A stretch of DNA of 33,855 nucleotides. It comes from Methanogenium sp. GTDB lineage: Archaea > Halobacteriota > Methanomicrobia > Methanomicrobiales > Methanomicrobiaceae. The notes beneath the pieces are model-generated. The model was not told where the DNA came from. It was given only the letters and a program-made list of their open reading frames with translations, and did no database searches. Made by a program: the position numbers and the translations under genes. Each line of letters begins with the position of its first letter. Position 1 is the first letter of the stretch. The stretch spans positions 1 through 33,855 of the forward strand of contig JAUVCV010000030.1 of the NCBI GenBank assembly GCA_030595665.1, given 5' to 3'. Of the stretch, positions 14,558-23,939 are shown one piece after another.

Positions 14558-15663
14558 ATCACCACCTCCATCACACCGTCAGCAAGATTCGGTTGTTTCA
14601 CATTGGCAGTATAATCATATTGATGCATGCCACTCAGATACTGGTGGGTCACATTGCTGTTTTCAAATTCATAGGAGAACGAGAAGTTCACGTTCAGGGA
14701 ACTGGTGATCTCATTTGAGAATGGCAACGGCGGGTAGAGCACCATTTCGATCGTCGAATTCGGGACAACGGATTTTGGAGGGATACTGCCGTCTGCGGAA
14801 TATGGCTGCCCGTCAACAGTCAGGGAATATGTATCATTCTCAAACGGATACAGACCTGGGATATCAATCATGCTGCCGTCATCCAGCGATTTATAGATTT
14901 TCATACCAGTGAATTTCATCGATTGAATGTCCATTTCACTCAGATTTGAATACATATTGGAGAGATTTATCTTGAGAGGCTCTGACTGGGGATCAATGCG
15001 GTACGCAGGGTTCACAGACCGGTCCATGAGGACATCATACGGAATCTTTACCGAAAAATCCGAAGAGATATTCGTCACAGTTCTATTAAGATCTCCAATA
15101 TAATCACTAGTAAACTTAACCTCCGCTACAGAGGGCTCCTTCACCTTGACAAGGCGCCGCATATACCCGTACTGGAAGGTCGGGACCACATCACCGCCTT
15201 CTGCGTAATATGACTCACTTTCAGCATCCAGTCTCAGGGAGATATTGTAGAGATAGGTGAGCTCACCAAAGATGACCTTATCACGGTAATCATCAGCATC
15301 AAAGGTAAAACCAGAATCCAGATTATTATTAAAGAATTTGTCAACCTTTTCCCGTGAAAGAATATTTGGCGTATCCTTGGATACCGCAAGGCCAAGACGC
15401 TGGATGTCTGCCTTATGCTCCATGTCATAGGGCCCCATCAGATCCCATGACGGATTGTCCGGTGCCCCCGGGTCCTCCACCAGAATCACCGACGTCCGGT
15501 AGGCAACGGCATCGTAGTCAATATTATCACTCTGAATGCCTGCAAGAACCCCGGGCACAAGCGATATGACCATGATAAGTGACAGAATAAATATCGTAAA
15601 TCCGGCGAGAAAATCAATAGAGAGGATGGCATCCTCATCTTTTATCCGTCTTATTGCATCCAC
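14551..15663 (-). CDS. Large pilin-like membrane-anchored protein
   Basis: 370 residues, the largest pilin-like subunit here. After an N-terminus with KDEDAILSIDFLAG, a hydrophobic helix spans about residues 19-43 (FTIFILSLIMVISLVPGVL). The exposed part contains many predicted strands and several Asn-x-Ser/Thr sites that could be glycosylated. I recognise no enzymatic domain. The C-terminus ends DGVMEVVIW, resembling the neighbouring protein. Its start codon overlaps the end of the lipoprotein gene by 13 bases and its end overlaps the next gene by 7, so it is an internal gene of the six-gene operon. Confidence 0.75.
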   Translation of the reverse strand: MDAIRRIKDEDAILSIDFLAGFTIFILSLIMVISLVPGVLAGIQSDNIDYDAVAYRTSVILVEDPGAPDNPSWDLMGPYDMEHKADIQRLGLAVSKDTPNILSREKVDKFFNNNLDSGFTFDADDYRDKVIFGELTYLYNISLRLDAESESYYAEGGDVVPTFQYGYMRRLVKVKEPSVAEVKFTSDYIGDLNRTVTNISSDFSVKIPYDVLMDRSVNPAYRIDPQSEPLKINLSNMYSNLSEMDIQSMKFTGMKIYKSLDDGSMIDIPGLYPFENDTYSLTVDGQPYSADGSIPPKSVVPNSTIEMVLYPPLPFSNEITSSLNVNFSFSYEFENSNVTHQYLSGMHQYDYTANVKQPNLADGVMEVVIW

Positions 15664-16223
15664 TCCCCTGTAATTGCATCAAACCGGAATGTCTCAAATA
15701 AATCCGGCCCATATATAGTGGCCACGTAGGTACCGTTACTGAGGAAGATATCCGCTTCAGTCTCATCTGCACTGAAATACCCTGAGAGCTTCTCTTCGTG
15801 AAGACGGAATATTTCGTCAGGAGAGAGAATGGCTGCCAGGTCAACGGGTACATAATTAATACCCTGTTCCCAGTCATACTCACTCCAGCCCCGTTCAGTA
15901 TAAATAAGAACTACTGTTCTTGTCTCATTCTCCGGTCGTGCAAAGAGAGCCCAGGATGAGGCACGCCCATCCCCGGCCATCTGTATGCCCCGCACTGCAA
16001 GAAACGACTGGTTATTAAATGAGATCATCTCTTCATTCTGACTAACCCCAAGGTCAGCCAAAGCTTCATCAAGAGTCACCCCCGTGCTTCGCTCATCGGG
16101 TATTTCAGAACCAAATGTCCGGGAATGCCCTCCTGAAAATATCGAATCCCCCCCCACACAGCCACAACAAAATGCCACAGCCACGAGTAGCAGAAAAAGA
16201 CCCACCCCACCGTATTTACTCAT
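15651..16223 (-). CDS. Predicted lipoprotein, first gene of the pilin-like operon
   Basis: 190 residues from ATG 16223. A signal peptide (Lys near the start, then a run of Leu, Val and Ala) ends in CCGCVGG, a lipobox-like sequence; the mature protein would be attached through one of these cysteines to the outside of the membrane. The frame extends to an upstream ATG at 16295, but that would add 24 residues before the signal peptide, so I reject it. The C-terminal half contains an exposed-type domain with FLAVRGIQMAGDGRASSWALF and later ATIYGPDLFETFRFDAITGEW, like a PepSY-type or other small beta-sheet domain, though I cannot assign it firmly. Being first in the operon, it may be an accessory or assembly factor. 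TTTATTAG on the minus strand near 16263-16270 is a possible TATA element. Confidence 0.72.
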   Translation of the reverse strand: MSKYGGVGLFLLLVAVAFCCGCVGGDSIFSGGHSRTFGSEIPDERSTGVTLDEALADLGVSQNEEMISFNNQSFLAVRGIQMAGDGRASSWALFARPENETRTVVLIYTERGWSEYDWEQGINYVPVDLAAILSPDEIFRLHEEKLSGYFSADETEADIFLSNGTYVATIYGPDLFETFRFDAITGEWMQ

Positions 16224-16363
16224 ACAGAAAGCCTTCCGTAGTGAATGTCTTGTGATATCGACTAATAAACATTGATATGACTTCCGGCCATTCAATACCT
16301 TTTCGAATCAGTCCTGAATTCAAATAAACATAACAATTTACGTAAACTTGTCAAAAAAAGGAA

Positions 16364-17626
16364 TTATTCAAGTGAATGAAGCACAAGGCCGCTGAGCACT
16401 TTTGGCTCAAACCATGTGGATTTCGGCGGCATCACGCCACCTTCGTCTGCTATCCCCAGCACGTCATCTACGTGGACAGGCTGCATGGAGAAGGCAACGG
16501 TAAATTCACCAGAATCTACACGTTCCTGCAGGTCACACAGGGGTCGGGCACCGCCCAGATACTGCAGGCGCGGGTCGCCACGGGGGTCAGTGATACCCAG
16601 CATTCCTTCAAGAACAGTCTTCTGGAGTAAAGATACATCAAGTGAAGCAATCCGGTCTGCTGCAGCGTCCACAGGGCATGAGAGTTCATACCAGGCACCA
16701 CCCATGTACATGTGCACCACGTGAACAGGCATCGCAGACTCAGTGAGGGGGGGGATGCAGAATACCGTGTCATCAATCTCACCATATGGCTTTACGGAAA
16801 AAGTCTCAGAGAGTCCTGCAACAAATGTTTCAGGAGTATAGTCTCCGATATCCCGCAGCAGTCTGCTGTAACCATGGATCTTCACCCGGTTCTCGGCCAG
16901 AATAATAGCCATAAACCGCCCTGATTCGGGTGTGAGCCGTCCTTCTGTTGTGCGCTTATCTGCTACATTGACCGATGATTTGGCACGGTGGTGGCCATCT
17001 GCGATGTAGAAGGCATCAACATCTGCAAACATGTCCTGCAGAGTGCTGATTGCTTCTGCATCAGCAATGCGAAATACTTCATGGACATCACCGGCACTGG
17101 TCTTTGCGACACCGTCAGGACCACTTTCCGGGATGAGGGAGGTAACATAGGAGAATATTTCCCCGGGGTCACGGTACAGAAGAACAACAAGACCGGTGTG
17201 CATATCTGTCGTGTCAATGTGACGGGTCCGGTCCGCTTCCTTGTCGTAGCGGGTGTGCTCGTGACGTTTTATTTTATCGTCCCGGTAATCATCCACACTG
17301 ACGTTTGCAACAAACCCGGTGTAGAGATTGCCACCCTGTTTGACGCGATAAAGATAGATACCCGGCTCCGCATCCTGCATGAGAAGACCTTCATCAATCA
17401 ATTTACGGAGATTTGCTGCTGCGGTTTCATAGACCACCGGTGCTGCGGGGTCTGTATCTATGGGAAGCGTGGCTTCAGACCGGATAACCTGAAGAAAGCT
17501 CTGCGGATTCTCTGCAAGGGCCGCGCGTGATTCATCGGTGGATACCACATCATACGGGACTGAGGCTATCTGCTGTGCCTCTGCTGTCGGAGGGCGAAAC
17601 GCCCTGAAACTAAATATCTGGACCAT
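16364..17626 (-). CDS. DUF1015 family protein
   Basis: 420 residues. Family landmarks include the opening FRAFRPP and VPYDVVS, the TGLVVLLYRDP strand after a His-rich HIDTTDMH, the ADGHHRAKS segment in the middle, LLQKTVLEGMLGITDP, and the ending GGVMPPKSTWFEPKVLSGLVLHSLE-type block, which is conserved to the C-terminus. DUF1015 proteins are widespread in bacteria and methanogens, and their biochemical role is not established to my knowledge. The conserved HH and D residues suggest a metal- or phosphate-binding enzyme. It lies upstream of the pilin operon on the same strand but 140 bases away, with its own AATAAATAA TATA-like element near 17660-17668. Confidence 0.87.
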   Translation of the reverse strand: MVQIFSFRAFRPPTAEAQQIASVPYDVVSTDESRAALAENPQSFLQVIRSEATLPIDTDPAAPVVYETAAANLRKLIDEGLLMQDAEPGIYLYRVKQGGNLYTGFVANVSVDDYRDDKIKRHEHTRYDKEADRTRHIDTTDMHTGLVVLLYRDPGEIFSYVTSLIPESGPDGVAKTSAGDVHEVFRIADAEAISTLQDMFADVDAFYIADGHHRAKSSVNVADKRTTEGRLTPESGRFMAIILAENRVKIHGYSRLLRDIGDYTPETFVAGLSETFSVKPYGEIDDTVFCIPPLTESAMPVHVVHMYMGGAWYELSCPVDAAADRIASLDVSLLQKTVLEGMLGITDPRGDPRLQYLGGARPLCDLQERVDSGEFTVAFSMQPVHVDDVLGIADEGGVMPPKSTWFEPKVLSGLVLHSLE

Positions 17627-17675
17627 AACGAAAATACCTGCCTGTAAGGTTCGGGTGCGTTATTTATTGATCTTC

Positions 17676-17686
17676 AGATATAATAT
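17676..17686 (+). promoter_or_regulatory. TATA box for rimI
   Basis: AGATATAATA sits about 33 bases before ATG 17714, consistent with a short-leader transcript. A minus-strand TATA-like sequence for the divergent DUF1015 gene lies only about 10 bases to the left, so the two promoters are adjacent. Confidence 0.5.
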
Positions 17687-17713
17687 GAGTATCCGCAATG
17701 GAGTATAGACTGA

Positions 17714-18175
17714 ATGCAGAATACTGACATCCATATTCGCCGGGCCCGGCAGGCTGACCTGCCAGGTATCTGCGCAATCGAACACGAACTTTTCCCGGAC
17801 CCATGGGATGAATCTGCATTCCGGGACGCACTATTCCTGTTTCCCGGTCTTTTCTTTGTCGCAGAAAACGGCAGGGGAATTATCGGCTTCGTCTCCGCCG
17901 GGATGGAGGACACAGGTGATGCCGTCTATGGACACATCATGAATATCGCGGTCGGGTCGTCTTCCCAGAGACAGGGGGCCGGTGGCAAACTGCTGCAGCG
18001 CATCGAATTTGAATGCATGGTCCTCGGGGCGGGGGCAGTCCAGCTTGAAGTGCGTGTCTCAAACCTTGGTGCACAGCGGTTTTATCAGAAATATGGGTAT
18101 GCACAGGTCTTCATGGTAGACAGCTACTACAGCAATGGGGAAGATGCTGTCCTGATGATGCGCTGGTTTACCTGA
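17714..18175 (+). CDS. rimI: RimI-type N-terminal acetyltransferase (GNAT)
   Basis: 153 residues, a GNAT-fold enzyme that transfers acetyl from acetyl-CoA to a protein N-terminus. RimI acetylates ribosomal protein S18 in bacteria, and the archaeal homologue (Ard1-like) has a broader range. Motifs: IRRARQADLPGICAIEHELFPDPW at the start (given here as the family's 'D/E-x-x-x-F-x-x-PW' pocket), the acetyl-CoA-binding QRQGAGGKLLQ (RxxGxG/A class), and LEVRVSNLGAQRFYQKYGY near the C-terminus, the hallmark of RimI-like enzymes. The length fits. The gene ends 17 bases from the convergent HMG-CoA reductase gene. Exact substrate is not shown by the sequence. Confidence 0.85.
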   Translation: MQNTDIHIRRARQADLPGICAIEHELFPDPWDESAFRDALFLFPGLFFVAENGRGIIGFVSAGMEDTGDAVYGHIMNIAVGSSSQRQGAGGKLLQRIEFECMVLGAGAVQLEVRVSNLGAQRFYQKYGYAQVFMVDSYYSNGEDAVLMMRWFT

Positions 18176-18192
18176 AAAAAGGGAGAGGAAAT

Positions 18193-19401
18193 TTATCCGC
18201 GCCCAAGCTGTTTGTGTGCCCGGGCCAGATGACCTGCGGCAAGCGCCCCTAACAGGGAGAGTTCTCCTGCAAGCACGCCTGCGGCAATAATTTCTGCAAA
18301 GGCTTTTGCATGGGCCCCGGCCGGGTCTCCGCCACCCGCCACGTGAAGCATCTGCAGACATGCCTGCTGGGTCTCAATCGTGGTGCCGCCGCCCACGGTG
18401 CCCACCTGAAGAGACGGAAGTGTCACCGAGACGTAGACCCCGCCTTCCACCGGGTCAACGGTGGTGATCGCATTGCTGCCCTCGACCACATGTGCCGGAT
18501 CCTGTCCGCAGGCAAGAAAGACGGCGGCGATGACATTGGCTGCGTGGGCATTGAACCCGAGAGAACCGGCACGGGCAGACCCTACCAGATTCTTGCGGGT
18601 ATTGACCTCCGTGAGGGATTTCGTATCGGTCTTGAAGATCTCTTTTACCATCGCATCAGAGAGAAATACTCCTGCTGCCACCGTCTTTCCTCTGCCCAAT
18701 ACCACATTTGCCGCAGATGGTTTCTTGTCGGTGCAGAGGTTGCCGGAGAGGGCGACCAGACGGACACCCGTCTCTGCCGCAATGATTTCTGCGGCCTTCT
18801 CGCTGCCGATGGTGACCATATTCATCCCCATCGCATCGCCGGTGAAAAATTCAAATCTCACATACAGACTGGTGCCGGCGATATGGGTTGTGATATGTTC
18901 CAGACGGCCATGTGAGGTGGTGGTGGCCGCCGCCTCTGCAAGAAGGTCGAAATGCCCCTCCACCCAGCGGGCCGCCTCAACCGCGTGCGGCACACTGTCA
19001 CAGGCAAATACCGGAGCCCGGGTCATCCCGTCACGCTGGATGCGCACTTCCGCGCCGCCTGCCTTTGTGATAGCACGGCACCCGCGGTTCACTGAGGCAA
19101 TGAGGGCACCTTCGGTTGTCGCAAGGGGCAGGTAATATGCTGCATCAGCATACTCACCTTTTACCCGCAGCGGGCCGGCCACACCGACCGGTATCTGAAC
19201 GGTGCCAATCATATTTTCGCAGTTGCGCCTGGTGACGCGCTCTGTCGTGATTGCATACTCACCAAGTATACCAAGAGATACGTTGGTTTCTTCTTCAATG
19301 AATGAACGCCGAACAGATATTGCATCGTCCGGAGCCATCTCCCCCTCCAGTGCGTGGAGTTTCAGTGAACCATCCCGTATCCGCCGGATATAATCATCCA
19401 T
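18193..19401 (-). CDS. hmgA: 3-hydroxy-3-methylglutaryl-CoA reductase
   Basis: Reduces HMG-CoA to mevalonate with two NADPH, the committed step to archaeal isoprenoid lipids. 402 residues from ATG 19401. Catalytic residues of class I reductases are visible: Glu97 in TTEGALIAS, Lys226 in DKKPSAAN, Asp301 in GQDPAHV and His391 in AAGHLARAH. The NADPH-binding block GDAMGMNM lies at 188-195. It lacks membrane segments, as is usual in archaea. The frame opens further upstream (19461), but the extra residues overlap the divergent methyltransferase gene. TTTATTG on the minus strand at 19427-19433 sits about 29 bases before 19401, which suggests a leaderless mRNA. ATG 19407 is the other option. Its metabolic partners lie 2 kb away in a separate operon. 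Confidence 0.96.
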   Translation of the reverse strand: MDDYIRRIRDGSLKLHALEGEMAPDDAISVRRSFIEEETNVSLGILGEYAITTERVTRRNCENMIGTVQIPVGVAGPLRVKGEYADAAYYLPLATTEGALIASVNRGCRAITKAGGAEVRIQRDGMTRAPVFACDSVPHAVEAARWVEGHFDLLAEAAATTTSHGRLEHITTHIAGTSLYVRFEFFTGDAMGMNMVTIGSEKAAEIIAAETGVRLVALSGNLCTDKKPSAANVVLGRGKTVAAGVFLSDAMVKEIFKTDTKSLTEVNTRKNLVGSARAGSLGFNAHAANVIAAVFLACGQDPAHVVEGSNAITTVDPVEGGVYVSVTLPSLQVGTVGGGTTIETQQACLQMLHVAGGGDPAGAHAKAFAEIIAAGVLAGELSLLGALAAGHLARAHKQLGRG

Positions 19402-19446
19402 GTACATAACACATAGAAGAGAGAGACAATAAATGGAGGTGGTCAG

Positions 19447-20367
19447 GTGAAACAGGAACAATGGTGCGTCCGCGTACCGGTGAGAGAAGGTGAACCCATG
19501 CGGCGGCAGCTGCTCAGTGACAACGTTCTTGATACGTCACTTAAACCCATCCGTGACGGGGCATATCTGCTCTTTCCGGTGACAGACCCCAGCCGTGCGA
19601 CCGAACGCTGGGAATGCGAAGCAAATGTAAAAGCCGTTCCCCTCCCCCGGCATGATCTGGTGGGCGGTATTGCTATCATGCAGGACGACGACGTACGGGA
19701 AGCAGAAATTCTCCTCGCATCACGTCCTTCCATTCATACGGTGCTGCATGCCGAAACACCTGTTTCAGGTGAATACCGTACGCGGGCGTTCCGGGTGCTT
19801 GCGGGAGTTCCGGTGACCGCCACAGAGTGCACAGAATATGGCATGCGGCTGAAAATAGACCTTGAAGCTGCATACTTCTCCGCACGCCTCGCAAATGAAC
19901 GGCAGCGAATTGTCTCCCTGATGGAAGAGGGGGAACGGGTCTGCGATATGTTCGCGGGTGTCGCACCGTTTGCCATCGCTCTTGCAGAAAAGGCAGACAT
20001 CGTCTTTGCAGGCGACATCAATCCCGGTGCAGTCCTGTTGATGGAAGAAAATATCCGTATAAACCACCGCCATAATGTCATTCCCATGCTTGCGGATGCC
20101 CTGCATCTGGGAGACGTTCTCACTGCGGGTTCGTTTGACCGGATCATCATGAATCTTCCCATGAGTCCGGTGCCCTTCTTTGAAACGGCAGTGCGTCTTG
20201 TGCGTCCGGGCGGCACGATACATCTCTATGCGATGCAGGAAGATGAGGGAGAATATCGTGAGATGATTGAAGCATATCCCTGCACTATAGCAACAGAACA
20301 TCAGGTCCGCTCCTACTCCGCCGCACAGCATCACGCAGTCTATGATATTACCCGCACCGGGGAGTGA
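19447..20367 (+). CDS. Class I SAM methyltransferase, Trm5/Taw2-like tRNA (guanine-N1)-methyltransferase
   Basis: 306 residues. Proteins of this group methylate G37 of tRNA to m1G, or (Taw2) transfer the aminocarboxypropyl group in wybutosine synthesis. Visible: a short N-terminal D1-like region (1-130), the D2 signature DLEAAYFSARLANERQR near 138-154, SAM motif I VCDMFAGVAPFAIALA (165-180), a following acidic residue in AGDINPGAV, and catalytic-type NLP (236-238), which is typical of Trm5. NLP favours Trm5 over Taw2. GTG 19447 is supported by GGAGGTG at 19435-19441. The protein is a little shorter than typical Trm5b. The gene is divergent from hmgA with about 40 bases between starts, so the two share a promoter region. 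Confidence 0.82.
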   Translation: MKQEQWCVRVPVREGEPMRRQLLSDNVLDTSLKPIRDGAYLLFPVTDPSRATERWECEANVKAVPLPRHDLVGGIAIMQDDDVREAEILLASRPSIHTVLHAETPVSGEYRTRAFRVLAGVPVTATECTEYGMRLKIDLEAAYFSARLANERQRIVSLMEEGERVCDMFAGVAPFAIALAEKADIVFAGDINPGAVLLMEENIRINHRHNVIPMLADALHLGDVLTAGSFDRIIMNLPMSPVPFFETAVRLVRPGGTIHLYAMQEDEGEYREMIEAYPCTIATEHQVRSYSAAQHHAVYDITRTGE

Positions 20368-20392
20368 ATACCGGAAGTCCGCCACATTTCCC

Positions 20393-20398
20393 TTTTTT
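20393..20398 (+). terminator. Oligo-T terminator of the methyltransferase gene
   Basis: TTTTTT 26 bases after the stop codon, in a convergent intergenic region of 241 bases that shows no gene. Confidence 0.45.
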
Positions 20399-20574
20399 GT
20401 CTTACAGGAACCATACGTCAATATCCCTTTACTCCTGCGCTCTCCGGGCACCACAGACATCCCCGATACCGGATATACAGCAGATTAACCACCGGAAGAA
20501 GAGGAATACACAGGTCAGTCGCAGATATCGACTGACAAAAATCCGGAATAGTTTCCGGCAGATACGCGTGTTGC

Positions 20575-20580
20575 AAAAAA
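20575..20580 (-). terminator. Oligo-T terminator of the mevalonate operon
   Basis: Six T residues on the minus strand (complement of A6), about 30 bases past the stop of the DUF35 gene, the last of the four-gene operon. Confidence 0.45.
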
Positions 20581-20608
20581 TGGGGATATGAATTATTTTT
20601 CGCAGAGT

Positions 20609-20998
20609 TTATGCAGGCACAAACTTTGTGCCGTAGACAATAACGCCGCTGTCACCTTCAGAGAAAATCTTCCTGAACACACGCTTCACCGGCATGCCAA
20701 TAGAGATCTCATCAGGTTCACAGATCACCTGCGCTGTCATGCAGGTGCCCTCTTCGAGTTCTATGATAGCAATCGCATAGGGCGTCTGCAGATCATAGTC
20801 ATCGCTTGCCGTCCGGATGATCGAGAAGGTACGCACCGTACCATTCCCGGAAAATTCGTAGTCGACAATCTTTCCGTCTCTGCGGCAGTCGGGGCACAGG
20901 ACTCGCGGCGGGAAAAAATACCGCCCGCATGTCTCACAATAGTTGCCCTTCAGATTATACCGGTTCTGCTGTTTTCTCCAGTAGCGGGGGACTGACAT
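20609..20998 (-). CDS. DUF35 zinc-ribbon/OB-fold acyl-CoA-associated protein
   Basis: 129 residues. An N-terminal rubredoxin-like zinc ribbon (Cys21, Cys24, Cys35, Cys38) is followed by an OB-fold domain (VDYEFSGNGTVRTFSII and onwards). In the Methanothermococcus thermolithotrophicus complex, the DUF35 protein holds acetoacetyl-CoA thiolase and HMG-CoA synthase together and provides a shared CoA site, so that the unfavourable thiolase step is pulled forward. The same three genes are adjacent here in the same order, which supports the same role. The gene starts three bases after the thiolase stop codon. Confidence 0.92.
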   Translation of the reverse strand: MSVPRYWRKQQNRYNLKGNYCETCGRYFFPPRVLCPDCRRDGKIVDYEFSGNGTVRTFSIIRTASDDYDLQTPYAIAIIELEEGTCMTAQVICEPDEISIGMPVKRVFRKIFSEGDSGVIVYGTKFVPA

Positions 20999-21001
20999 TA
21001 T

Positions 21002-22162
21002 TCAGACCCCCAGAATGTTACAGACAACGGTTGCACCCGTTCCGCCGACATTGTGGGTCATGCCAATCTCTGCATCGACCTGGCGGCCGACTGCCTCTCC
21101 GCGAAGCTGACTGACAATCTCACATACCTGCTTGATACCCGTTGCACCGACCGGATGGCCGCATGACTTCAGGCCACCGGATGTGTTGACCGGGATTGAA
21201 CCGCCAATTGCGGTCTGGCCGTCTTCGGTCAGTTTTCCTGCCTCTCCCTTTACACAGAACCCAAGGTCTTCGATGGCGCAGAGTTCTGCGATGGTGAAAC
21301 AGTCATGCACTTCGACCAGGTCGATGTCCTTTGGAGTAAGGGATGCCTGTTTGAATGCACGTCTGCCTGCAGCAACCGATGCGTCCAGTGTGGAAAAGTC
21401 CCGGCGGTCGTGCAGGGATATGGTGTCGGATGCCTGTGATGATGCCAGCACCTTCACCGGCGTATCGGTGAATTTGCGTGCCATCTCCATCGGGCAGAGA
21501 ATGACTGCGGCAGCACCGTCGGTTACCGGAGAACAGTCCAGAAGCCGGAGAGGATCTGCGACAAGCGTTGACCTCATCACGTCCTCAACCGTGATCTCCT
21601 TTCGGTACTGGGCAATCGGATTGTGAACACCGTTACGATGGTTTTTGACCGAGACCATCGCAAGCTGTTCTCTGGTGAGACCGTAGCGGTTCATATAATC
21701 GGTTGCAATCATCGCATACAGACCGGGGAAGGTGGCACCGGCAAGGCCCTCCCATTCACGGTCTGCTGCGCCTGCGAGTGCATCGGTGGTCTCGCTGCCG
21801 CCGACATCGGTCATCTTCTCGACACCGCCTGCAATGACGATGTCCTGCATACCTGATGCGACCGTGGTATATGCCTGCCTGAAGGCAAGACCGCCGGAGG
21901 CACATGCTGCCTCCACACGGGTGGCGGGGATGTGGTTTTTGGTAAGCCCGGCGTGGTCTGCAATGAGTGCACCGATGTGTTCCTGCAGGACAAACCGTCC
22001 TCCGCTCATATTTCCGACAAACATTTCGTCGATCTGGTCGCCGCTCATTCCTGCGTCTTCAACGGCCTTTGCGCCTGCCTCAACGAAAAGATTCCGGAAC
22101 GATGTGTCCCATCTCTCGCCGAATTTGGTAAGGCCGACTCCAACAACTGCTACTTCTCTCAT
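21002..22162 (-). CDS. Acetyl-CoA C-acetyltransferase (archaeal thiolase)
   Basis: Condenses two acetyl-CoA to acetoacetyl-CoA, the first step of the mevalonate pathway. 386 residues, of the archaeal SCP-x-like thiolase group. The nucleophilic cysteine is Cys87 in [11 protein letters not shown]. The C-terminal catalytic blocks [17 protein letters not shown] (His) and [10 protein letters not shown] (Cys) are present. Start ATG 22162 overlaps the HMG-CoA synthase stop as TAATG, showing translational coupling. With the DUF35 and HMG-CoA synthase proteins it is expected to form one channelling complex. Confidence 0.94.
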   Translation of the reverse strand: MREVAVVGVGLTKFGERWDTSFRNLFVEAGAKAVEDAGMSGDQIDEMFVGNMSGGRFVLQEHIGALIADHAGLTKNHIPATRVEAACASGGLAFRQAYTTVASGMQDIVIAGGVEKMTDVGGSETTDALAGAADREWEGLAGATFPGLYAMIATDYMNRYGLTREQLAMVSVKNHRNGVHNPIAQYRKEITVEDVMRSTLVADPLRLLDCSPVTDGAAAVILCPMEMARKFTDTPVKVLASSQASDTISLHDRRDFSTLDASVAAGRRAFKQASLTPKDIDLVEVHDCFTIAELCAIEDLGFCVKGEAGKLTEDGQTAIGGSIPVNTSGGLKSCGHPVGATGIKQVCEIVSQLRGEAVGRQVDAEIGMTHNVGGTGATVVCNILGV

Positions 22163-23211
22163 TACTGCATCACTATTTTCCCTTTGTGTTTGGCGTACAG
22201 TGCATAGTCCAGATACTTCCCGTTTGCAAGAAGTTCTTCCACGGTTGGTGCGGCAGACCGGTTGAATACATCGGATTCGATGGTATCGGTTACGGTGATG
22301 TCAAAGGCGTCACTACCGGCACCTGACCCGTATGAGGTGACAAAGATGCGGTCACCGGGTTTTGCCACATCAAGGGTGGCAGATATTCCTACAGGTACTG
22401 CACCGGAATAGGTGTTTCCGAGGCGCGGAACCGCGAGTCCGGGGCCAATCTGTTCTGCGGTGAAGCCAAGCATCTTAGAGACTTTCCGCGGGAACTTTGC
22501 ATTGGGCTGGTGGAAGATGGCATAGTCATAATCAGACGGAACGGTGCCCATCTGTTCGAGCATCAGGTGTGCGGCACCCTGGACATGCTTGAAGTACGCC
22601 GGGTCGCCGGAGAAACGGCCACCGTGGCTGGGGTATGTCTGGCCTTCACGCCGCCAGAAATCAGGCGTGTCGGTGGTAAAGGAACAGGTACGGTTGATTT
22701 CTGCGATCGGTTTTTCGTTACCGATGAAGAGAGCCGCACCGCCTGCAGAGGCGGTGTATTCCAGTGCGTCACCGGGTGCGCCCTGTGCGGTGTCTGCACC
22801 GATGGCACATCCGTATTCAATCATGCCTGACATAACCATGCCCATACAGGTCTGGATACCGGCGGTGCCTGCCTTACAGGCAAACTCAAAGTCTGCTGCG
22901 GTCATCACGGGTGTGGCACCGATTGCCTCACCGACGGTTGCAGAGCTTGGTTTCACCGCATACGGGTGAGACTCGGAACCTACGTATATGGCTCCAATTG
23001 CATCACGCGGAATGTCCCTGCGGGCAAGGGCATAGCGTGCTGCTTCAACAGACATGGTGATCGTGTCTTCGTCAAGGTCGGGGACCGACTTTTCTTTCAC
23101 ACCGAGGCCTGCGGCAATCTCAGCGCCGTTTGCGCCCCATACCCGGGCAATCTCCTCGGTTTTAATGCGGTAGCGCGGAATGTACGCACCGTATGTAATT
23201 ATTCCTACCAT
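22162..23211 (-). CDS. Hydroxymethylglutaryl-CoA synthase
   Basis: Condenses acetyl-CoA with acetoacetyl-CoA to HMG-CoA. 349 residues, the short archaeal form. Active-site residues are visible: Glu80 in [14 protein letters not shown], the acyl-accepting Cys112 in [12 protein letters not shown], and His234 in IFHQPNAKF. The C-terminus carries [15 protein letters not shown], typical of archaeal HMG-CoA synthase. Both ends overlap neighbouring genes by one base (TAATG), placing it second in the four-gene operon after the HTH regulator. Confidence 0.95.
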   Translation of the reverse strand: MVGIITYGAYIPRYRIKTEEIARVWGANGAEIAAGLGVKEKSVPDLDEDTITMSVEAARYALARRDIPRDAIGAIYVGSESHPYAVKPSSATVGEAIGATPVMTAADFEFACKAGTAGIQTCMGMVMSGMIEYGCAIGADTAQGAPGDALEYTASAGGAALFIGNEKPIAEINRTCSFTTDTPDFWRREGQTYPSHGGRFSGDPAYFKHVQGAAHLMLEQMGTVPSDYDYAIFHQPNAKFPRKVSKMLGFTAEQIGPGLAVPRLGNTYSGAVPVGISATLDVAKPGDRIFVTSYGSGAGSDAFDITVTDTIESDVFNRSAAPTVEELLANGKYLDYALYAKHKGKIVMQ

Positions 23212-23915
23212 TATTCGTCCCTCAGAATATCGACAATTTCATTGACATCCATTTCCGTGCACAGCAGGGTGATCCGGTCGCTCTCTGCAAGGCGGGGAAC
23301 GAGCGGATGCACTTCCTCAGGGGTAATGCCCTGGAGAATTACGCAGCGTGGTTTGAATGGTGTCACTCTGATTGCGATCATCGGCGATTTGCCGGTTGAT
23401 ACATTGGTAAAGATTAACGCCCGTTCTGTACTCCAGCCATAAATCCGGTTAAATTCATTGGCGGAAAGCTGAATTATGGCGTTTTCCGAGTTGACAACAG
23501 TATAGCCGTAGATCTGCTGATCCATGGAACCCACCAGATGGGTGCAGGCAATCGAGTCACAGAACCGGGTGAGCGGAACCGGCATGTTGTAATCATGCAT
23601 GTCATAGATGACGTCAGGATCAAAGTCATTGTAGAGTATTTTGGCGAATTTACGGATGTGTCTGCCGCCATTCGCTTCATCAATACTCAGGATGCTGTCA
23701 ACAATCTTTCCAACAACCGCAGTACCCGGGTTCTTGCGTCTGCCACCTTCGTAATCGGAGATGACCGACGGAGAGACGCCCATCTGATCTGCAAGTACTC
23801 CGGGGGCAATGCGAAATGCAAGGCGCCACTTCTTGAGGGCCTCACCCGGGGATGCAGATAGCGTGATCTCTCCTGCCATTTTTTCAGCAAGACGGGTCCG
23901 CAGTGCGGATTTCAT
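23211..23915 (-). CDS. Helix-turn-helix transcriptional regulator leading the mevalonate operon
   Basis: 234 residues. An XRE-type helix-turn-helix is seen at about residues 27-65 ([22 protein letters not shown] followed by [11 protein letters not shown], the recognition helix). The remaining 170 residues form a domain I do not recognise by name. It contains [14 protein letters not shown], then a beta-rich part with [13 protein letters not shown] and FIRVTP-like strands, suggestive of a ligand-sensing module. Its stop codon overlaps the HMG-CoA synthase start, so it is co-transcribed. By position it is a candidate regulator of isoprenoid synthesis, perhaps autoregulatory. Similar HTH genes precede HMG-CoA synthase in other methanogens as far as I recall. 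The regulatory target is inference. Confidence 0.82.
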   Translation of the reverse strand: MKSALRTRLAEKMAGEITLSASPGEALKKWRLAFRIAPGVLADQMGVSPSVISDYEGGRRKNPGTAVVGKIVDSILSIDEANGGRHIRKFAKILYNDFDPDVIYDMHDYNMPVPLTRFCDSIACTHLVGSMDQQIYGYTVVNSENAIIQLSANEFNRIYGWSTERALIFTNVSTGKSPMIAIRVTPFKPRCVILQGITPEEVHPLVPRLAESDRITLLCTEMDVNEIVDILRDE

Positions 23916-23939
23916 AAATATATTCTTTGCACGCCGATA

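Noticed and set aside
18461-19135. Long plus-strand frame of 224 codons inside hmgA
   Set aside because: Antisense to the clearly conserved HMG-CoA reductase; it arises from GC-biased codon use and has no family resemblance.
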